Positions 51,334-60,177 of a stretch of 64,000 nucleotides of DNA are shown one piece after another. The position numbers were made by a program, and so were the translations under genes. Location: the NCBI GenBank assembly GCA_964350245.1, contig CAYGJC010000004.1, positions 60,805 through 124,804 of the forward strand, written 5' to 3'. Within the stretch, counting starts at the first letter, position 1, and each line of letters starts with the position of its first letter. The DNA comes from JAJACP01 sp964350245 (lineage in GTDB: Bacteria > Chlamydiota > Chlamydiia > Chlamydiales > JAAKFR01). Under the pieces are notes generated by a model. It worked only from the letters and a program-made list of their open reading frames with translations, was not told the DNA's origin and ran no database searches.

Positions 51334-52542
51334 ATGATAGAGAGTCAAGTTGAGTCCCAAGATCAGAAAGCGGAGTCGCAAAGAAACGGCTTTGTATTGT
51401 CACGCAATCATTTTTATCTTCTTCTAACCGGAACTCTTTTGCTTCCTGCAGTTGTGGTGACGTGCTATGGCGCGGAGGTACGCGGAATATTTTTCGTGGC
51501 TCTGCTCTCTTTGATGTCGGCCGGTGGAGCAGGGTGGTATTTGCTGCGTCTTTGGGAAATTAAGATGCAGCGTTCTGTTTCTAAGTTGGTCAAAGCGCGC
51601 CTAGCGCAGACTTCTTTATCGTCCTCAGAGGAGCGGATCGCCCTTTTACAAAAAGAATTACATGAGACACGCCGGGGGTATGAGCACCAGATCGATCTTC
51701 TGCAGTCGTCTGTAGCTAAAAGTAAAGAGGATGTGCATCAGCTGAATCTTGAAATGGATAAAAAGCTGGAAGAGATGCGCATTGCCTATCTCGAGTTTGA
51801 GGATTTGCGCAAAGAGTATCATCGGCTTGAACAGGAATATGCGTATGCTAAGCTAGAGAATCAAAAGCAGGTGAAGCACAGAGAGTCGCTTAACAGCGAA
51901 TACCAGAGAACGATTGCTGAGCAACGGATGATTCTGGAGAAAAAACAGGGCTATATCGCCAAGCTTGAGGGTAAAGTTCATGATTTGATGTATGAGATTC
52001 GCAGTCTTCTTCAGTTGGAAGAGGCGCCTGTAGAAGCCTCCACCTCTAGTGCAGAGGATTATCTTGCCCTTTCCCAAGAGGCGCACACGCCCTATGATCT
52101 CTCGCTGCAACTCCAGCGCTATCTTGAAAAAGCTGAGGGACAAACAGGTGTGGAGCATTTAGGGGGAAAGTCTCCTCGCTTCCTGGATCTTTCTGATAGC
52201 TATGCTGTGGATCGACGTGGTCTATTCGATTGTTTTAGTAATGAGACGGCGGGAATTATCTATATTCTCTCGTTGAGTGAGAAAAAGTTTTTATTTGCCA
52301 ACCAGCATGTCAAAGCGCTTCTTGGCTGGAGTCCGGAAAAGTTCATGAAAGAGTTTTCTCGTTTGGTCGCAAATGGCTATCCGGAGTGGAAAAAAGCACT
52401 GGCGCGTGCAGGCCAGGGGCAAGAGGCACAAGCGCGCGTGACGTTTCAAACTAAATCAGGGGGGAAAAAGGAGCTAATATGTGTGATGGGACTGATTTCC
52501 AAAGGGCCTTTTTCGAACCATGTGATTGGCATTATCAGTTAA
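51334..52542 (+). CDS. Membrane-anchored coiled-coil protein with a C-terminal PAS-like domain (CT616-like)
   Basis: 402 residues. Two adjacent hydrophobic helices (FYLLLTGTLLLPAVVVTCYG and GIFFVALLSLMSAGGAGWYLL) anchor it. A coiled-coil covers about residues 100-225 (ERIALLQKELHETRRGYEHQ, LNLEMDKKLEEMRIAYLEFED). The C-terminus has a PAS-like segment (IIYILSLSEKKFLFANQHVKALLGWSPEKF, then TFQTKSGGKKELICVMGLI). A hypothetical gene lies between rpsT and rpoD in C. trachomatis (CT616), probably the counterpart. It might sense a signal near the membrane; no effector domain is visible. GAAGGAG lies upstream. Confidence 0.75.
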   Translation: MIESQVESQDQKAESQRNGFVLSRNHFYLLLTGTLLLPAVVVTCYGAEVRGIFFVALLSLMSAGGAGWYLLRLWEIKMQRSVSKLVKARLAQTSLSSSEERIALLQKELHETRRGYEHQIDLLQSSVAKSKEDVHQLNLEMDKKLEEMRIAYLEFEDLRKEYHRLEQEYAYAKLENQKQVKHRESLNSEYQRTIAEQRMILEKKQGYIAKLEGKVHDLMYEIRSLLQLEEAPVEASTSSAEDYLALSQEAHTPYDLSLQLQRYLEKAEGQTGVEHLGGKSPRFLDLSDSYAVDRRGLFDCFSNETAGIIYILSLSEKKFLFANQHVKALLGWSPEKFMKEFSRLVANGYPEWKKALARAGQGQEAQARVTFQTKSGGKKELICVMGLISKGPFSNHVIGIIS

Positions 52543-53111
52543 CTACAGACTTTTTCCAGAAGAATTTGAAATAGAATGCGATAGATGCCGAGAGGGGTGT
52601 ACTGTAGAGATTGATAGGGTTGTTGAAATAGATCTCCTTTAAAGCCTATTTTCCATTTACGTCTCTCTTTGGGATAATGGCGTGGAATGTGCTTGAGGTG
52701 TTGAGGGGCAGGCAGGGTAATGGGGTAGCGTGGTGTGCGTCGGATCCGCTCCCCCCACCGGATGTGAGCATATTGATCATAGATTTCACCCTCCCCAAGG
52801 GCATTCATTGTGCTGAAATAGTGAGGGTGTGAGCGTAAAAAGCGCTCAGCAGGGGTTTCCCACCTTTGATTAAAGCGGCGATCGTGTAGAATCCAGATCA
52901 CGGTGTAGCCGACTTGTTTGTAGGCGTTGATGCGCGCCTCGACCTCCTGGGGAGAAATAGGAGAGCATTGGACTTCAAAGAGGATGTTTTGGGCAGGCCA
53001 AACGACATCAGCAACCCGGTTGATGGTAGGAAAAGATTTTTCCAACCAAACTAGTTCGGGTGCAAGAGCTTTTTTTAAAGCGCATTGAATGGCTCGGTGA
53101 GAATTTTGCAT
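52539..53111 (-). CDS. CoiA-like competence nuclease
   Basis: 190 residues. The N-terminal half is CoiA-like: a restriction-endonuclease fold with NRVADVVWPAQNILFEVQCSPISPQEVEARINAYKQVGYTVIWILHD (core acidic D-ExQ pattern). In other bacteria CoiA acts after DNA uptake to promote recombination. The C-terminal ~100 residues are basic. It lies convergent to the PAS protein and divergent from rpoD, close to recBCD and dinG in this window. Chlamydiae take up and recombine DNA, so this is a plausible role. Confidence 0.75.
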   Translation of the reverse strand: MQNSHRAIQCALKKALAPELVWLEKSFPTINRVADVVWPAQNILFEVQCSPISPQEVEARINAYKQVGYTVIWILHDRRFNQRWETPAERFLRSHPHYFSTMNALGEGEIYDQYAHIRWGERIRRTPRYPITLPAPQHLKHIPRHYPKERRKWKIGFKGDLFQQPYQSLQYTPLGIYRILFQILLEKVCS

Positions 53112-53168
53112 AGCGTATCAAAACGATTTAGGGTATAGTGTTCGAATTTAGAAAAAGATTTATCATAG

Positions 53169-54833
53169 ATGGCCAAATCCAAACCAACTGAAAACACAGA
53201 CGACGCCTTTCAAGGCAAAATGGAAGAGCTGGTAACCCTTGCTAAAGAGCAGGGCTTTATCACCTATGAGGAGATCAACGAGATCCTTCCCATGACCTTC
53301 GATACCCCTGAGACGATCGATCAGGTATTGATCTACTTGGCGGGAATGGACATTCAAGTTCTCAACCAATCTGAGGTGGATCGTCAGAAAGAGAAAAAGA
53401 AAGAGGCCAAAGAGCTTGAGGGAATTGCGCGGCGTGCAGAAGGGACGCCTGATGATCCAGTGCGCATGTACCTCAAAGAGATGGGCTCGGTTCCCCTATT
53501 GACCAGAGAAGAAGAAGTTGAAATTTCCAAGCGGATTGAAAAGGCGCAGTTCCAAGTGGAACGGATCATTCTCCGCTTCCGGTATTCGAGTAAGGAAGCG
53601 ATTTCGATTGCTCACTCCTTGATGGGGGGCAAAGACCGCTTTGATAAAATCATTTCCGAAAAAGAGGTTGAGGATAAGAATGCTTACCTCAAGCTCCTTC
53701 CCAAACTCACCAATCTTTTGTGCGAAGAAGATCAAAACCTAGAAAGACTTTTGATTTCCCTGCGTGACCCCAAACTGAAAAGGGCTGACCAGGCTAAAAT
53801 TAACGAAGATATTGAAAAATGCCGCATTCGGATGCAGGCATACCTCCACCATTTTCACTGTCGTCACAATGTGATTGAAGATTTGGGTGAAGTGGTCTTC
53901 AAGGCCTATGAGCGCTTTTTGAATTTGGAAAAAGAGATCAATGACCTCAAAGCGCGTGCTGAGCGGAATAAGTTTGCGGCCGCAAAACTTTCGGCTGCTC
54001 AAAGAAAGCTGGCCAAGCGGGAGATTGCCGGGGGACGTACCCTGGATGAGTTTAAAAAAGATGTACGCATGCTCCAACGGTGGATGGACAAGAGCCAAGA
54101 AGCGAAGCGGGAGATGGTAGAATCGAATCTTCGTCTGGTGATCTCAATTGCCAAGAAATACACGAACCGGGGCCTCTCTTTTCTCGACTTGATTCAAGAG
54201 GGAAATATGGGTTTGATGAAAGCGGTTGAGAAGTTTGAGTACCGACGGGGCTACAAGTTCTCTACTTATGCAACCTGGTGGATTCGTCAGGCCGTTACGC
54301 GTGCGATTGCCGACCAGGCACGCACGATCCGGATTCCTGTTCACATGATTGAAACGATCAACAAGGTTTTGCGCGGCGCTAAAAAACTCATGATGGAGAC
54401 GGGGCGCGAACCGACTCCTGAAGAGCTCGCTGCTGAGCTAGGCTTGACACCTGAACGTGTGCGGGAGATCTACAAAATTGCGCAACACCCAATCTCCTTG
54501 CAAGCTGAAGTAGGAGAGGGTGGAGAGAGCCAGTTTGGTGACTTTCTCGAGGATACAGGTGTAGAATCACCTGCTGAGGCGACTGGCTACTCAATTCTCA
54601 AAGATAAAATGAATGAGGTGTTGACGACGCTTACAGAACGAGAGCGCATCGTTTTGATACAGCGGTTTGGTCTTTTAGATGGAAAACCTAAAACGTTGGA
54701 AGAGGTAGGTGTTGCCTTTAACGTGACACGCGAGCGGATCCGACAAATTGAGGCCAAAGCACTGCGAAAGATGCGCCATCCGATTCGTTCTAAGCAGCTA
54801 AAAGCTTTTCTTGATCTATTAGAAAGTGAATAG
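53169..54833 (+). CDS. rpoD: RNA polymerase primary sigma factor (sigma-66)
   Basis: 554 residues. Region 1.1 with GFITYEEINEILPM, region 1.2 DPVRMYLKEMGSVPLLTREEEVEISKRIE, a non-conserved insert with charged helices (~150-290), region 2 LRLVISIAKKYTNRGLSFLDLIQEGNMGLMKAVEKFEYRRGYKFSTYATWWIRQAVTRAIAD, region 3 PTPEELAAELGLTPERVREI and region 4 ERERIVLIQRFGLLDGKPKTLEEVGVAFNVTRERIRQIEAKALRKMRHP. It directs most transcription. It overlaps dinG by 8 bp. Confidence 0.97.
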   Translation: MAKSKPTENTDDAFQGKMEELVTLAKEQGFITYEEINEILPMTFDTPETIDQVLIYLAGMDIQVLNQSEVDRQKEKKKEAKELEGIARRAEGTPDDPVRMYLKEMGSVPLLTREEEVEISKRIEKAQFQVERIILRFRYSSKEAISIAHSLMGGKDRFDKIISEKEVEDKNAYLKLLPKLTNLLCEEDQNLERLLISLRDPKLKRADQAKINEDIEKCRIRMQAYLHHFHCRHNVIEDLGEVVFKAYERFLNLEKEINDLKARAERNKFAAAKLSAAQRKLAKREIAGGRTLDEFKKDVRMLQRWMDKSQEAKREMVESNLRLVISIAKKYTNRGLSFLDLIQEGNMGLMKAVEKFEYRRGYKFSTYATWWIRQAVTRAIADQARTIRIPVHMIETINKVLRGAKKLMMETGREPTPEELAAELGLTPERVREIYKIAQHPISLQAEVGEGGESQFGDFLEDTGVESPAEATGYSILKDKMNEVLTTLTERERIVLIQRFGLLDGKPKTLEEVGVAFNVTRERIRQIEAKALRKMRHPIRSKQLKAFLDLLESE

Positions 54834-56907
54834 AGATTCGATTACCTCCCTTCTTGAAGCGGAAGGTCTTTTCAGCACCAAACTTCCCGGTTTTGAGGTT
54901 CGCGAGGGGCAAACGGCGATGCTGCGCGATGTCATGGCTGCCTACGATGGGGAGACCACTGCCCTGATTGAAGCGGGGACCGGAACAGGTAAGAGCCTTG
55001 CCTACCTCATACCCGCACTGTATTGGGCCCTGGAAAAGGGTGAGCCAACTGTGGTGGCAACGCACACCATTGCTCTACAAGAACAACTGATTGAAAAAGA
55101 CATTCCCTTTTTGCTCGAAACATTGGACTTAGATCTAAAAGCCGTACTTGTCAAAGGGATGCAGAATTATGTTTGCCTACGCAAACTCAATGATGCTGCC
55201 CATGAACTTCCTGATAGTCTACTGTCTTGGTCCAAAAAGGCGAAAGAGGGATCGCGTTCAGAGCTCCCTGTTCTTCCCAGTCCGGATTTATGGGAGCAAA
55301 TTGGAGCTGAAAAGGAGGGGTGCACACATGTAAAGTGTCCCCATTACAAAGAGTGCTTTTTTTTCAAAGCACGCAAGGAAGCTGCCGATGCGCATCTGAT
55401 TGTTGCCAATCACCACCTTTTGTTTGCCGATCTCTCTTTGCGTGAACAGAGCGATAACTATGGGGAGATGTGCGTGCTGCCGGCCTATAAGCGGCTTGTG
55501 CTGGATGAGGCGCATCATATAGAGGATGTGGCCACAGAATACTTCGCTGATAAGGTGAGCCGGCGTGGTTTGGTCTACTTTTTGGGAAGATTGATCTCTG
55601 ATAGAAGCACCGGAAAACTGATGGCGCTTCATAAAAAACTGTTTGAAGTCTATCCGGAAGATGGAGGAGAGCGCGCTTTACTGAATCTATTAGAGCTCAC
55701 TCTTCCCGCTGAAAAGCGCGCTTTGATTGACCAGATTCATGCTGCGTTTGAGTTGATCAATCAATTTGCTGCAGAGCATCAAAATGAAGAGAAATTGCGT
55801 TTCCGCGAAGCGCACTTGGAACACCTATTTTGGGTAGAAAAGGTGCAACCTGCCGTTCAAAAGTGTGTTGATTTGGGTAAAGAGTTTGTGCAGTCGGTCC
55901 TTCTTTTGGAAGTGCATGTGAAGCGTGATGCGAACCTACCGACAAAATGTGAAGGGATTTTAGCCGACATTGCGGGAATCTGCCGCCGTCTTGGCAGTGC
56001 GTTTGATATTTTGCACCATTTTGTCTTCTCACCGCTAGAGGCAACACGTGTGCGCTGGATTGAGGGGGACGGCCATTTGGTGACGGCCGATCTGGAAATT
56101 GCGACGCGTCTTTCAGAGACTCTTTTTGATCGCATTCCCACAACGGTTTTGTGTAGTGCCACTCTTTCTACAAACCGCTCCTTTGCCTTCATTCGCTCGC
56201 GATTAGGTATCGAGGAGGCTGTAGAGCGCATTTATGAGAGTCCGTTTGACTACGGTCAGCAGGCATTGATGACCGTGCCAGTTAATCTTCCTGATCCCGG
56301 AAGTCCTCACTTTATTAAAGCAGCTGCTGAGCATATTTTCGAGGTGATACAGATTAGTCAGGGAGGTGTTTTTGTTCTGTTTACCTCCTACCAGATGTTG
56401 AAAAGCTGCGAGCAAATCCTCTCAGATCGTCTTACTGAACAACGTTTTGCTCTTTTCTGCCAAGGCGATGAGGGGCGCACCGCGCTTTTAACCCAGTTTA
56501 GACAGACCGCGCGCGCGGTCTTGTTTGGGACCGACTCCTTCTGGGAGGGTGTGGACGTTGTGGGAGAAGCTCTCCGGTGTGTTATACTCGTTAAGCTCCC
56601 CTTCAAAGTGCCCAGTGACCCGCTTTTTCAGGCTCGCTCCGAGGCAATCGCGCAGCAAGGAGGCTCTCCATTTTTTGACTACTCACTCCCCCATGCGATT
56701 GTCAAATTCAAGCAAGGGTTTGGGCGGCTGATTCGGAATAAGGCCGATCGAGGCTGCGTGATCTGCTTGGATACACGCCTGGCAAAAAAAGGATACGGGA
56801 AGCACTTTCTTAAAAGCCTTCCCGCTTGTCCCGTTCTGTTCGCAGATCGAGAAGAAGTCTTTCAATCCATGCGGAGTCGTTACCTCTCTTTTCAACCGAA
56901 AAATTAA
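54826..56907 (+). CDS. dinG: DinG-type Fe-S superfamily 2 helicase
   Basis: 693 residues. Walker A LIEAGTGTGKSLAYLIPALYWAL, motif VVATHTIALQEQLI, four cysteines for a 4Fe-4S cluster (C117 in NYVCLRK, C166 in EGCTHV, C171 in VKCPHY, C177 in KECFFF), the DEAH-type box RLVLDEAHHIEDV, and C-terminal motifs SATLSTNRSFAFI, GTDSFWEGVDV and FKQGFGRLIRNKADRGCVICLD. Related enzymes unwind D-loops, R-loops and G-quadruplexes. The GTG start overlaps the rpoD stop (last 8 bp), which couples the two. Confidence 0.93.
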   Translation: MNRDSITSLLEAEGLFSTKLPGFEVREGQTAMLRDVMAAYDGETTALIEAGTGTGKSLAYLIPALYWALEKGEPTVVATHTIALQEQLIEKDIPFLLETLDLDLKAVLVKGMQNYVCLRKLNDAAHELPDSLLSWSKKAKEGSRSELPVLPSPDLWEQIGAEKEGCTHVKCPHYKECFFFKARKEAADAHLIVANHHLLFADLSLREQSDNYGEMCVLPAYKRLVLDEAHHIEDVATEYFADKVSRRGLVYFLGRLISDRSTGKLMALHKKLFEVYPEDGGERALLNLLELTLPAEKRALIDQIHAAFELINQFAAEHQNEEKLRFREAHLEHLFWVEKVQPAVQKCVDLGKEFVQSVLLLEVHVKRDANLPTKCEGILADIAGICRRLGSAFDILHHFVFSPLEATRVRWIEGDGHLVTADLEIATRLSETLFDRIPTTVLCSATLSTNRSFAFIRSRLGIEEAVERIYESPFDYGQQALMTVPVNLPDPGSPHFIKAAAEHIFEVIQISQGGVFVLFTSYQMLKSCEQILSDRLTEQRFALFCQGDEGRTALLTQFRQTARAVLFGTDSFWEGVDVVGEALRCVILVKLPFKVPSDPLFQARSEAIAQQGGSPFFDYSLPHAIVKFKQGFGRLIRNKADRGCVICLDTRLAKKGYGKHFLKSLPACPVLFADREEVFQSMRSRYLSFQPKN

Positions 56908-56908
56908 T

Positions 56909-56936
56909 TTGACGTAAAGAAATGTTTATTTATACT
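56909..56936 (+). promoter_or_regulatory. Promoter for the Inc-like gene cluster
   Basis: TTGACG (56909-56914), a 16-bp spacer and TATACT (56931-56936) lie 22 bp upstream of the ATG at 56959; a perfect AAGGAGG ribosome site follows. Confidence 0.7.
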
Positions 56937-56958
56937 TCCTTTAAAAAAGGAGGCAACG

Positions 56959-57477
56959 ATGACTGCAGTTTTAAATTTCTTTGGTTGGGGCAGCGGACAA
57001 CCTGTGACTACAGTCCGAATCTCCGGAGGCTCGGGTTCGTCCTCCTCTGAGTGGGAGATGGTGGGAGGAGCCAAACAAAGTTCACCTCGACGGGTTCCTG
57101 ATTCTCCCCGCTCTTTTTCCAGTAGTGGCTCTACCTTTGTTCCCGGAACGGGAGAAGCAGTCGTACATGATTTAGGAGGGGGAAGAGCTTTGGAGGTGCG
57201 TGTCATTGAATCTCCTACTTCCACCGCAACCTCGCCCGTTTATGGGTTTCGTGGAGAAACGCGGTCTTTTAGCAGCCACGGGCGGACGCTTCTAAAAGTT
57301 ACCGCCGCTGCCACATTTGTGTTTGCTATCGCTCTACTTGCTTTTTTTATTGCCTACTCTCAAGGCGTTTTTCACTTTGAGTCTTTTATTGGTCCTGTAG
57401 GGCATAACGTTTCCCTCACATTAACAGCAGCGCTCGCGGTTTTGTCGGGCACCGTTTTGCTTTGTAGCTATCGATAA
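56959..57477 (+). CDS. Putative inclusion membrane (Inc-like) protein with bilobed hydrophobic domain
   Basis: 172 residues. The first ~105 are polar and rich in Gly, Ser and Pro (SSSSEWEMVGGAKQSSPRR), probably unstructured. Two closely spaced hydrophobic helices follow: LLKVTAAATFVFAIALLAFFIAYSQ and SLTLTAALAVLSGTVLLCSY, separated by about 20 residues. This bilobed pattern, with no signal peptide, is the defining feature of chlamydial type III secreted Inc proteins. Here the hydrophobic part is C-terminal. It has its own promoter and a perfect ribosome site. Sequence identity with a named Inc is not recognised. Confidence 0.7.
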   Translation: MTAVLNFFGWGSGQPVTTVRISGGSGSSSSEWEMVGGAKQSSPRRVPDSPRSFSSSGSTFVPGTGEAVVHDLGGGRALEVRVIESPTSTATSPVYGFRGETRSFSSHGRTLLKVTAAATFVFAIALLAFFIAYSQGVFHFESFIGPVGHNVSLTLTAALAVLSGTVLLCSYR

Positions 57478-57488
57478 GGAGATTTTTT

Positions 57489-57755
57489 ATGGCGGCTTCA
57501 GCCCCTCCCACTTCTCTTCAATCTACTTTTGCTCACTATGGCCAGGTGGCAATGAGCTATTGTTCAGAGGTTAAGATGACGCCGAAGTTGGGCGCCCATA
57601 TCGCCATTATAGCCGCTCTTGTCGCCTCTCTTTTTATGGCAGCTATAGGAGGGAACACCATTTTTTTTCTCGCGGTTGTAGGCGGGGGATTGGGAGAAGC
57701 CTATTTGCTGCACAGAATGTATAGTAAAAGTTCTTGGTCGCTAGGAGGGACATGA
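57489..57755 (+). CDS. Small Inc-like membrane protein
   Basis: 88 residues. A polar N-terminus of ~30 (AASAPPTSLQSTFAHYGQVAM) leads to a bilobed hydrophobic region (AHIAIIAALVASLFMAAIGG and TIFFLAVVGGGLGEAYLL) with only a few residues between. AAGGAG precedes the ATG, 11 bp after the previous gene, so it is in the same operon. Its last codons overlap the start of the secreted propeller gene. Confidence 0.68.
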   Translation: MAASAPPTSLQSTFAHYGQVAMSYCSEVKMTPKLGAHIAIIAALVASLFMAAIGGNTIFFLAVVGGGLGEAYLLHRMYSKSSWSLGGT

Positions 57756-59293
57756 AAAAGCTTGTTTGCTTCCTAACTCTTCTTTTCATGCCTTTTCTTC
57801 ATGGCGCTGTCGACTGGACACCACCTCTTCCCTTGTTTTCCACGCATGAGGAAAGCAGCACCTATTCAGTTTCCGTTCGTCCTGATGGAAATACACTGAT
57901 TGGTTACTATCAGCCGCAGCTCAGGCAGATCGGTTTCACGGGTTATAGCTTTTTAGAGAACAAGAGCCATTCTGCCCGTGTAAGAGCAATCCCTTGTGAT
58001 GGAGAGGTTAGCTTTTTAGAAATTGCCAGGGATTCCAAAGACCATCTGTTCGCTCTTTGGGTAGATGAGGGCGCATCCACTTTAAAAGCGGCTCGCTTTC
58101 GGGTACCGGCCAACAGTGTGCAGCTTGGGCGATGGATGGACTCGTTTGTGATTCCGCACTCGGCAACTGTGAGAAACCCCGCACTGCGTTGTGATGGAAA
58201 CGGTAATGCTGTTGTGGTTTGGGAGCAGTTCAACGGATATGAATTCCAAGTCAAAATGGCTTACTTTTCTCACAGAAACTTAGAGTGGTCGTCTATATAT
58301 ACACTCTCTTCACTGGGTTATGATTGTCACTCGACCTGTGTGGCAATCGATCAAGAAGGGGAGCTTATTGTGGCATGGTGCGCCTGCTCTCACGTGGGTG
58401 AAAATCCAGCCGCTGGAATACGTGCCATTCGCATGGGGTTAGATCCTTTTGAGCCTTCTGAAATCATTTCCCACTCTGAAACCCGGTTCGTCATCAAAAA
58501 TCCTAGTATTGGATTGGGTCCGAATAATACCATCTACCTTGTTTGGGAGAGGAAAGACCGTCTATCTGACTCAACTATTATTCAATCCTTTTCTGCAAGC
58601 TACCCCTCACTTCAGAAGGGCAATATCCGTGATATCTCCGGTGAGCACGCCTCATCGCCTTCTCTGGTTACCATCCAGGATCGCGTCTACGCCATCTGGA
58701 TTGAGAGAGAGGGATCTCATGAGCAGTTAAAACGGCGCGGTATGGAGCCTGGAGCAGAGGTGCACGGGATTGCCTTTCCTCTTGCAAAGATCAAAGGGTA
58801 TACCTTAAGTAATGATGAGCTTGGAAAAACCAAAATTCTCTATTTTAACAATGCGCAGGTGGTTGTCTCCTTATTTGATGAGAGATGGATAGATACCCGT
58901 CTCTACTCCCAAAAAACACCCCACAACGAAGTGAAAAATGTTCAAGTAGGAAGTGATGCTTTTGGCAATACTCTGGTCACTTGGGCCTACAACGACCGTA
59001 TTTTCTACTCTCAAGGAGATTATCTCCTTCCCCCTCGCAATTTTTTAGCGCGCAGAGTCACCAAACGTTTTCCTGCGAAGACAATTGTGCGCGCCCATCT
59101 TACTTGGTCACCTGCCACTAACTCCTCGATAGTAGGCTATCGTATCCGGCGTAATAACATCGTTTTGGATGAGACACTCACAACAGAGTTTATTGACCGC
59201 TGCTGTCCACGCGGCGGCTTGATCTATTCAATCTCAGCGATTAACGATAAAGGAATTGAGAGTCAACCCTCTCAGCTCTTTTTCCAAAATTAA
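57752..59293 (+). CDS. Exported beta-propeller-like protein with C-terminal fibronectin type III-like domain
   Basis: About 513 residues. The signal peptide is KKLVCFLTLLFMPFLHG. Repeated strands with NxVVVWEQ, ELIVAWC, NTIYLVWER, RVYAIWIE and NTLVTWAYND suggest five to six blades of a sialidase-like propeller; a canonical Asp-box is not clear. The last ~95 residues (APAKTIVRAHLTWSPATNSSIVGYRIRRN ... YSISAINDKGIESQPSQ) resemble fibronectin type III. Likely an extracellular or outer-membrane-associated adhesin or enzyme. Start at ATG 57752, with AGGAGG upstream; earlier in-frame residues belong to the overlapping gene. Confidence 0.72.
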   Translation: MKKLVCFLTLLFMPFLHGAVDWTPPLPLFSTHEESSTYSVSVRPDGNTLIGYYQPQLRQIGFTGYSFLENKSHSARVRAIPCDGEVSFLEIARDSKDHLFALWVDEGASTLKAARFRVPANSVQLGRWMDSFVIPHSATVRNPALRCDGNGNAVVVWEQFNGYEFQVKMAYFSHRNLEWSSIYTLSSLGYDCHSTCVAIDQEGELIVAWCACSHVGENPAAGIRAIRMGLDPFEPSEIISHSETRFVIKNPSIGLGPNNTIYLVWERKDRLSDSTIIQSFSASYPSLQKGNIRDISGEHASSPSLVTIQDRVYAIWIEREGSHEQLKRRGMEPGAEVHGIAFPLAKIKGYTLSNDELGKTKILYFNNAQVVVSLFDERWIDTRLYSQKTPHNEVKNVQVGSDAFGNTLVTWAYNDRIFYSQGDYLLPPRNFLARRVTKRFPAKTIVRAHLTWSPATNSSIVGYRIRRNNIVLDETLTTEFIDRCCPRGGLIYSISAINDKGIESQPSQLFFQN

Positions 59294-59352
59294 ATAGACT
59301 TTTCGGTTTCCGCACTTTATAGTTCGCCGTAGCGCTCAATCGAGGAAATACC

Positions 59353-59970
59353 ATGAAGTTCTCTGTTTTCTTAGCTCTTTTGCTGCTAGCTATCGTGCCC
59401 GCTCAAGCTGATCGCTACCTCTTTGATGCCAAGGTTGGGTATTTTCGTCCTTTCTCAGATGAATTGCGCGACATCTACTCAGATGGATGGGCGAGTTACC
59501 AAGTGGAAGCAGCCTACTCTCCCTTTAGTAGTTGTAATCCGGCTTGGTGGAGCAATTTTTTTGCATGGGGTGGGTATAACTATCTCTATGATAAAGGAGA
59601 GACCCGTTCCGGTATGGATGATGATGAGACCATCATTCAGTTTTACAATTTCACCTTAGGCGTGAAGTACTACATGCCGATGTTCTGTAACACACGACTG
59701 TATGGGGCAGCTGGTGCACGTTATTTCTTTCTACGCATTGACAACTGTGACGATGCTGTCGGGCATAGAGAGCGAGCTAACGGCATGGGAAGCGCTTTTA
59801 GCTTGGGAGTGCTTTTTCAGCCCTACCGCTGCTTTGTGATGGACTTCTTTACTGATGTAATGGTGAGAAAATTCACTGACTCAGACTTTACGACTCGATG
59901 TGATGAGGTGGCAGAAGATCTGGACATCAGTGGGGTTACCTTCGGCTTAGGCATCGGCATCCTCTTCTAA
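59353..59970 (+). CDS. Small outer-membrane beta-barrel protein
   Basis: 205 residues. A signal peptide (FSVFLALLLLAIVPAQA) is followed by amphipathic strands typical of an eight-stranded barrel: YLFDAKVGYFRPF, NFTLGVKYYMP, RLYGAAGARYFFLRI, AFSLGVLFQPY. The C-terminus is GVTFGLGIGILF, ending in Phe as needed for BamA insertion. Five to six cysteines are present. A ribosome site (GAGG) lies upstream. It resembles the OmpW/OmpA-like small barrels in general form only. Confidence 0.75.
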   Translation: MKFSVFLALLLLAIVPAQADRYLFDAKVGYFRPFSDELRDIYSDGWASYQVEAAYSPFSSCNPAWWSNFFAWGGYNYLYDKGETRSGMDDDETIIQFYNFTLGVKYYMPMFCNTRLYGAAGARYFFLRIDNCDDAVGHRERANGMGSAFSLGVLFQPYRCFVMDFFTDVMVRKFTDSDFTTRCDEVAEDLDISGVTFGLGIGILF

Positions 59971-60127
59971 AAGATAGGCTGCATCTGGCTTAGATAAATT
60001 ACAGTGCACTCACTTGTATCCTATCCTCCGCTCGCCTCCTGCAACTATTCGTTGCCAGCTGCATCCACTGCGAAGCTGCAAGAAATACCATTCAGATAGG
60101 TTATTTAGGAAACTGAGAAAAAGAGGG

Positions 60128-60159
60128 CTTAGCGGATACATGAACATGTATCCGCTAAG
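60128..60159 (-). terminator. Strong terminator hairpin of the minus-strand Inc-like gene
   Basis: CTTAGCGGATACATG and CATGTATCCGCTAAG form a perfect 15-bp stem with a two-base loop. On the minus strand a CTTTTT run follows within about eight bases. It lies directly after the stop of the gene at 60178. Confidence 0.75.
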
Positions 60160-60177
60160 TGTAGATCAGAAATAGAT

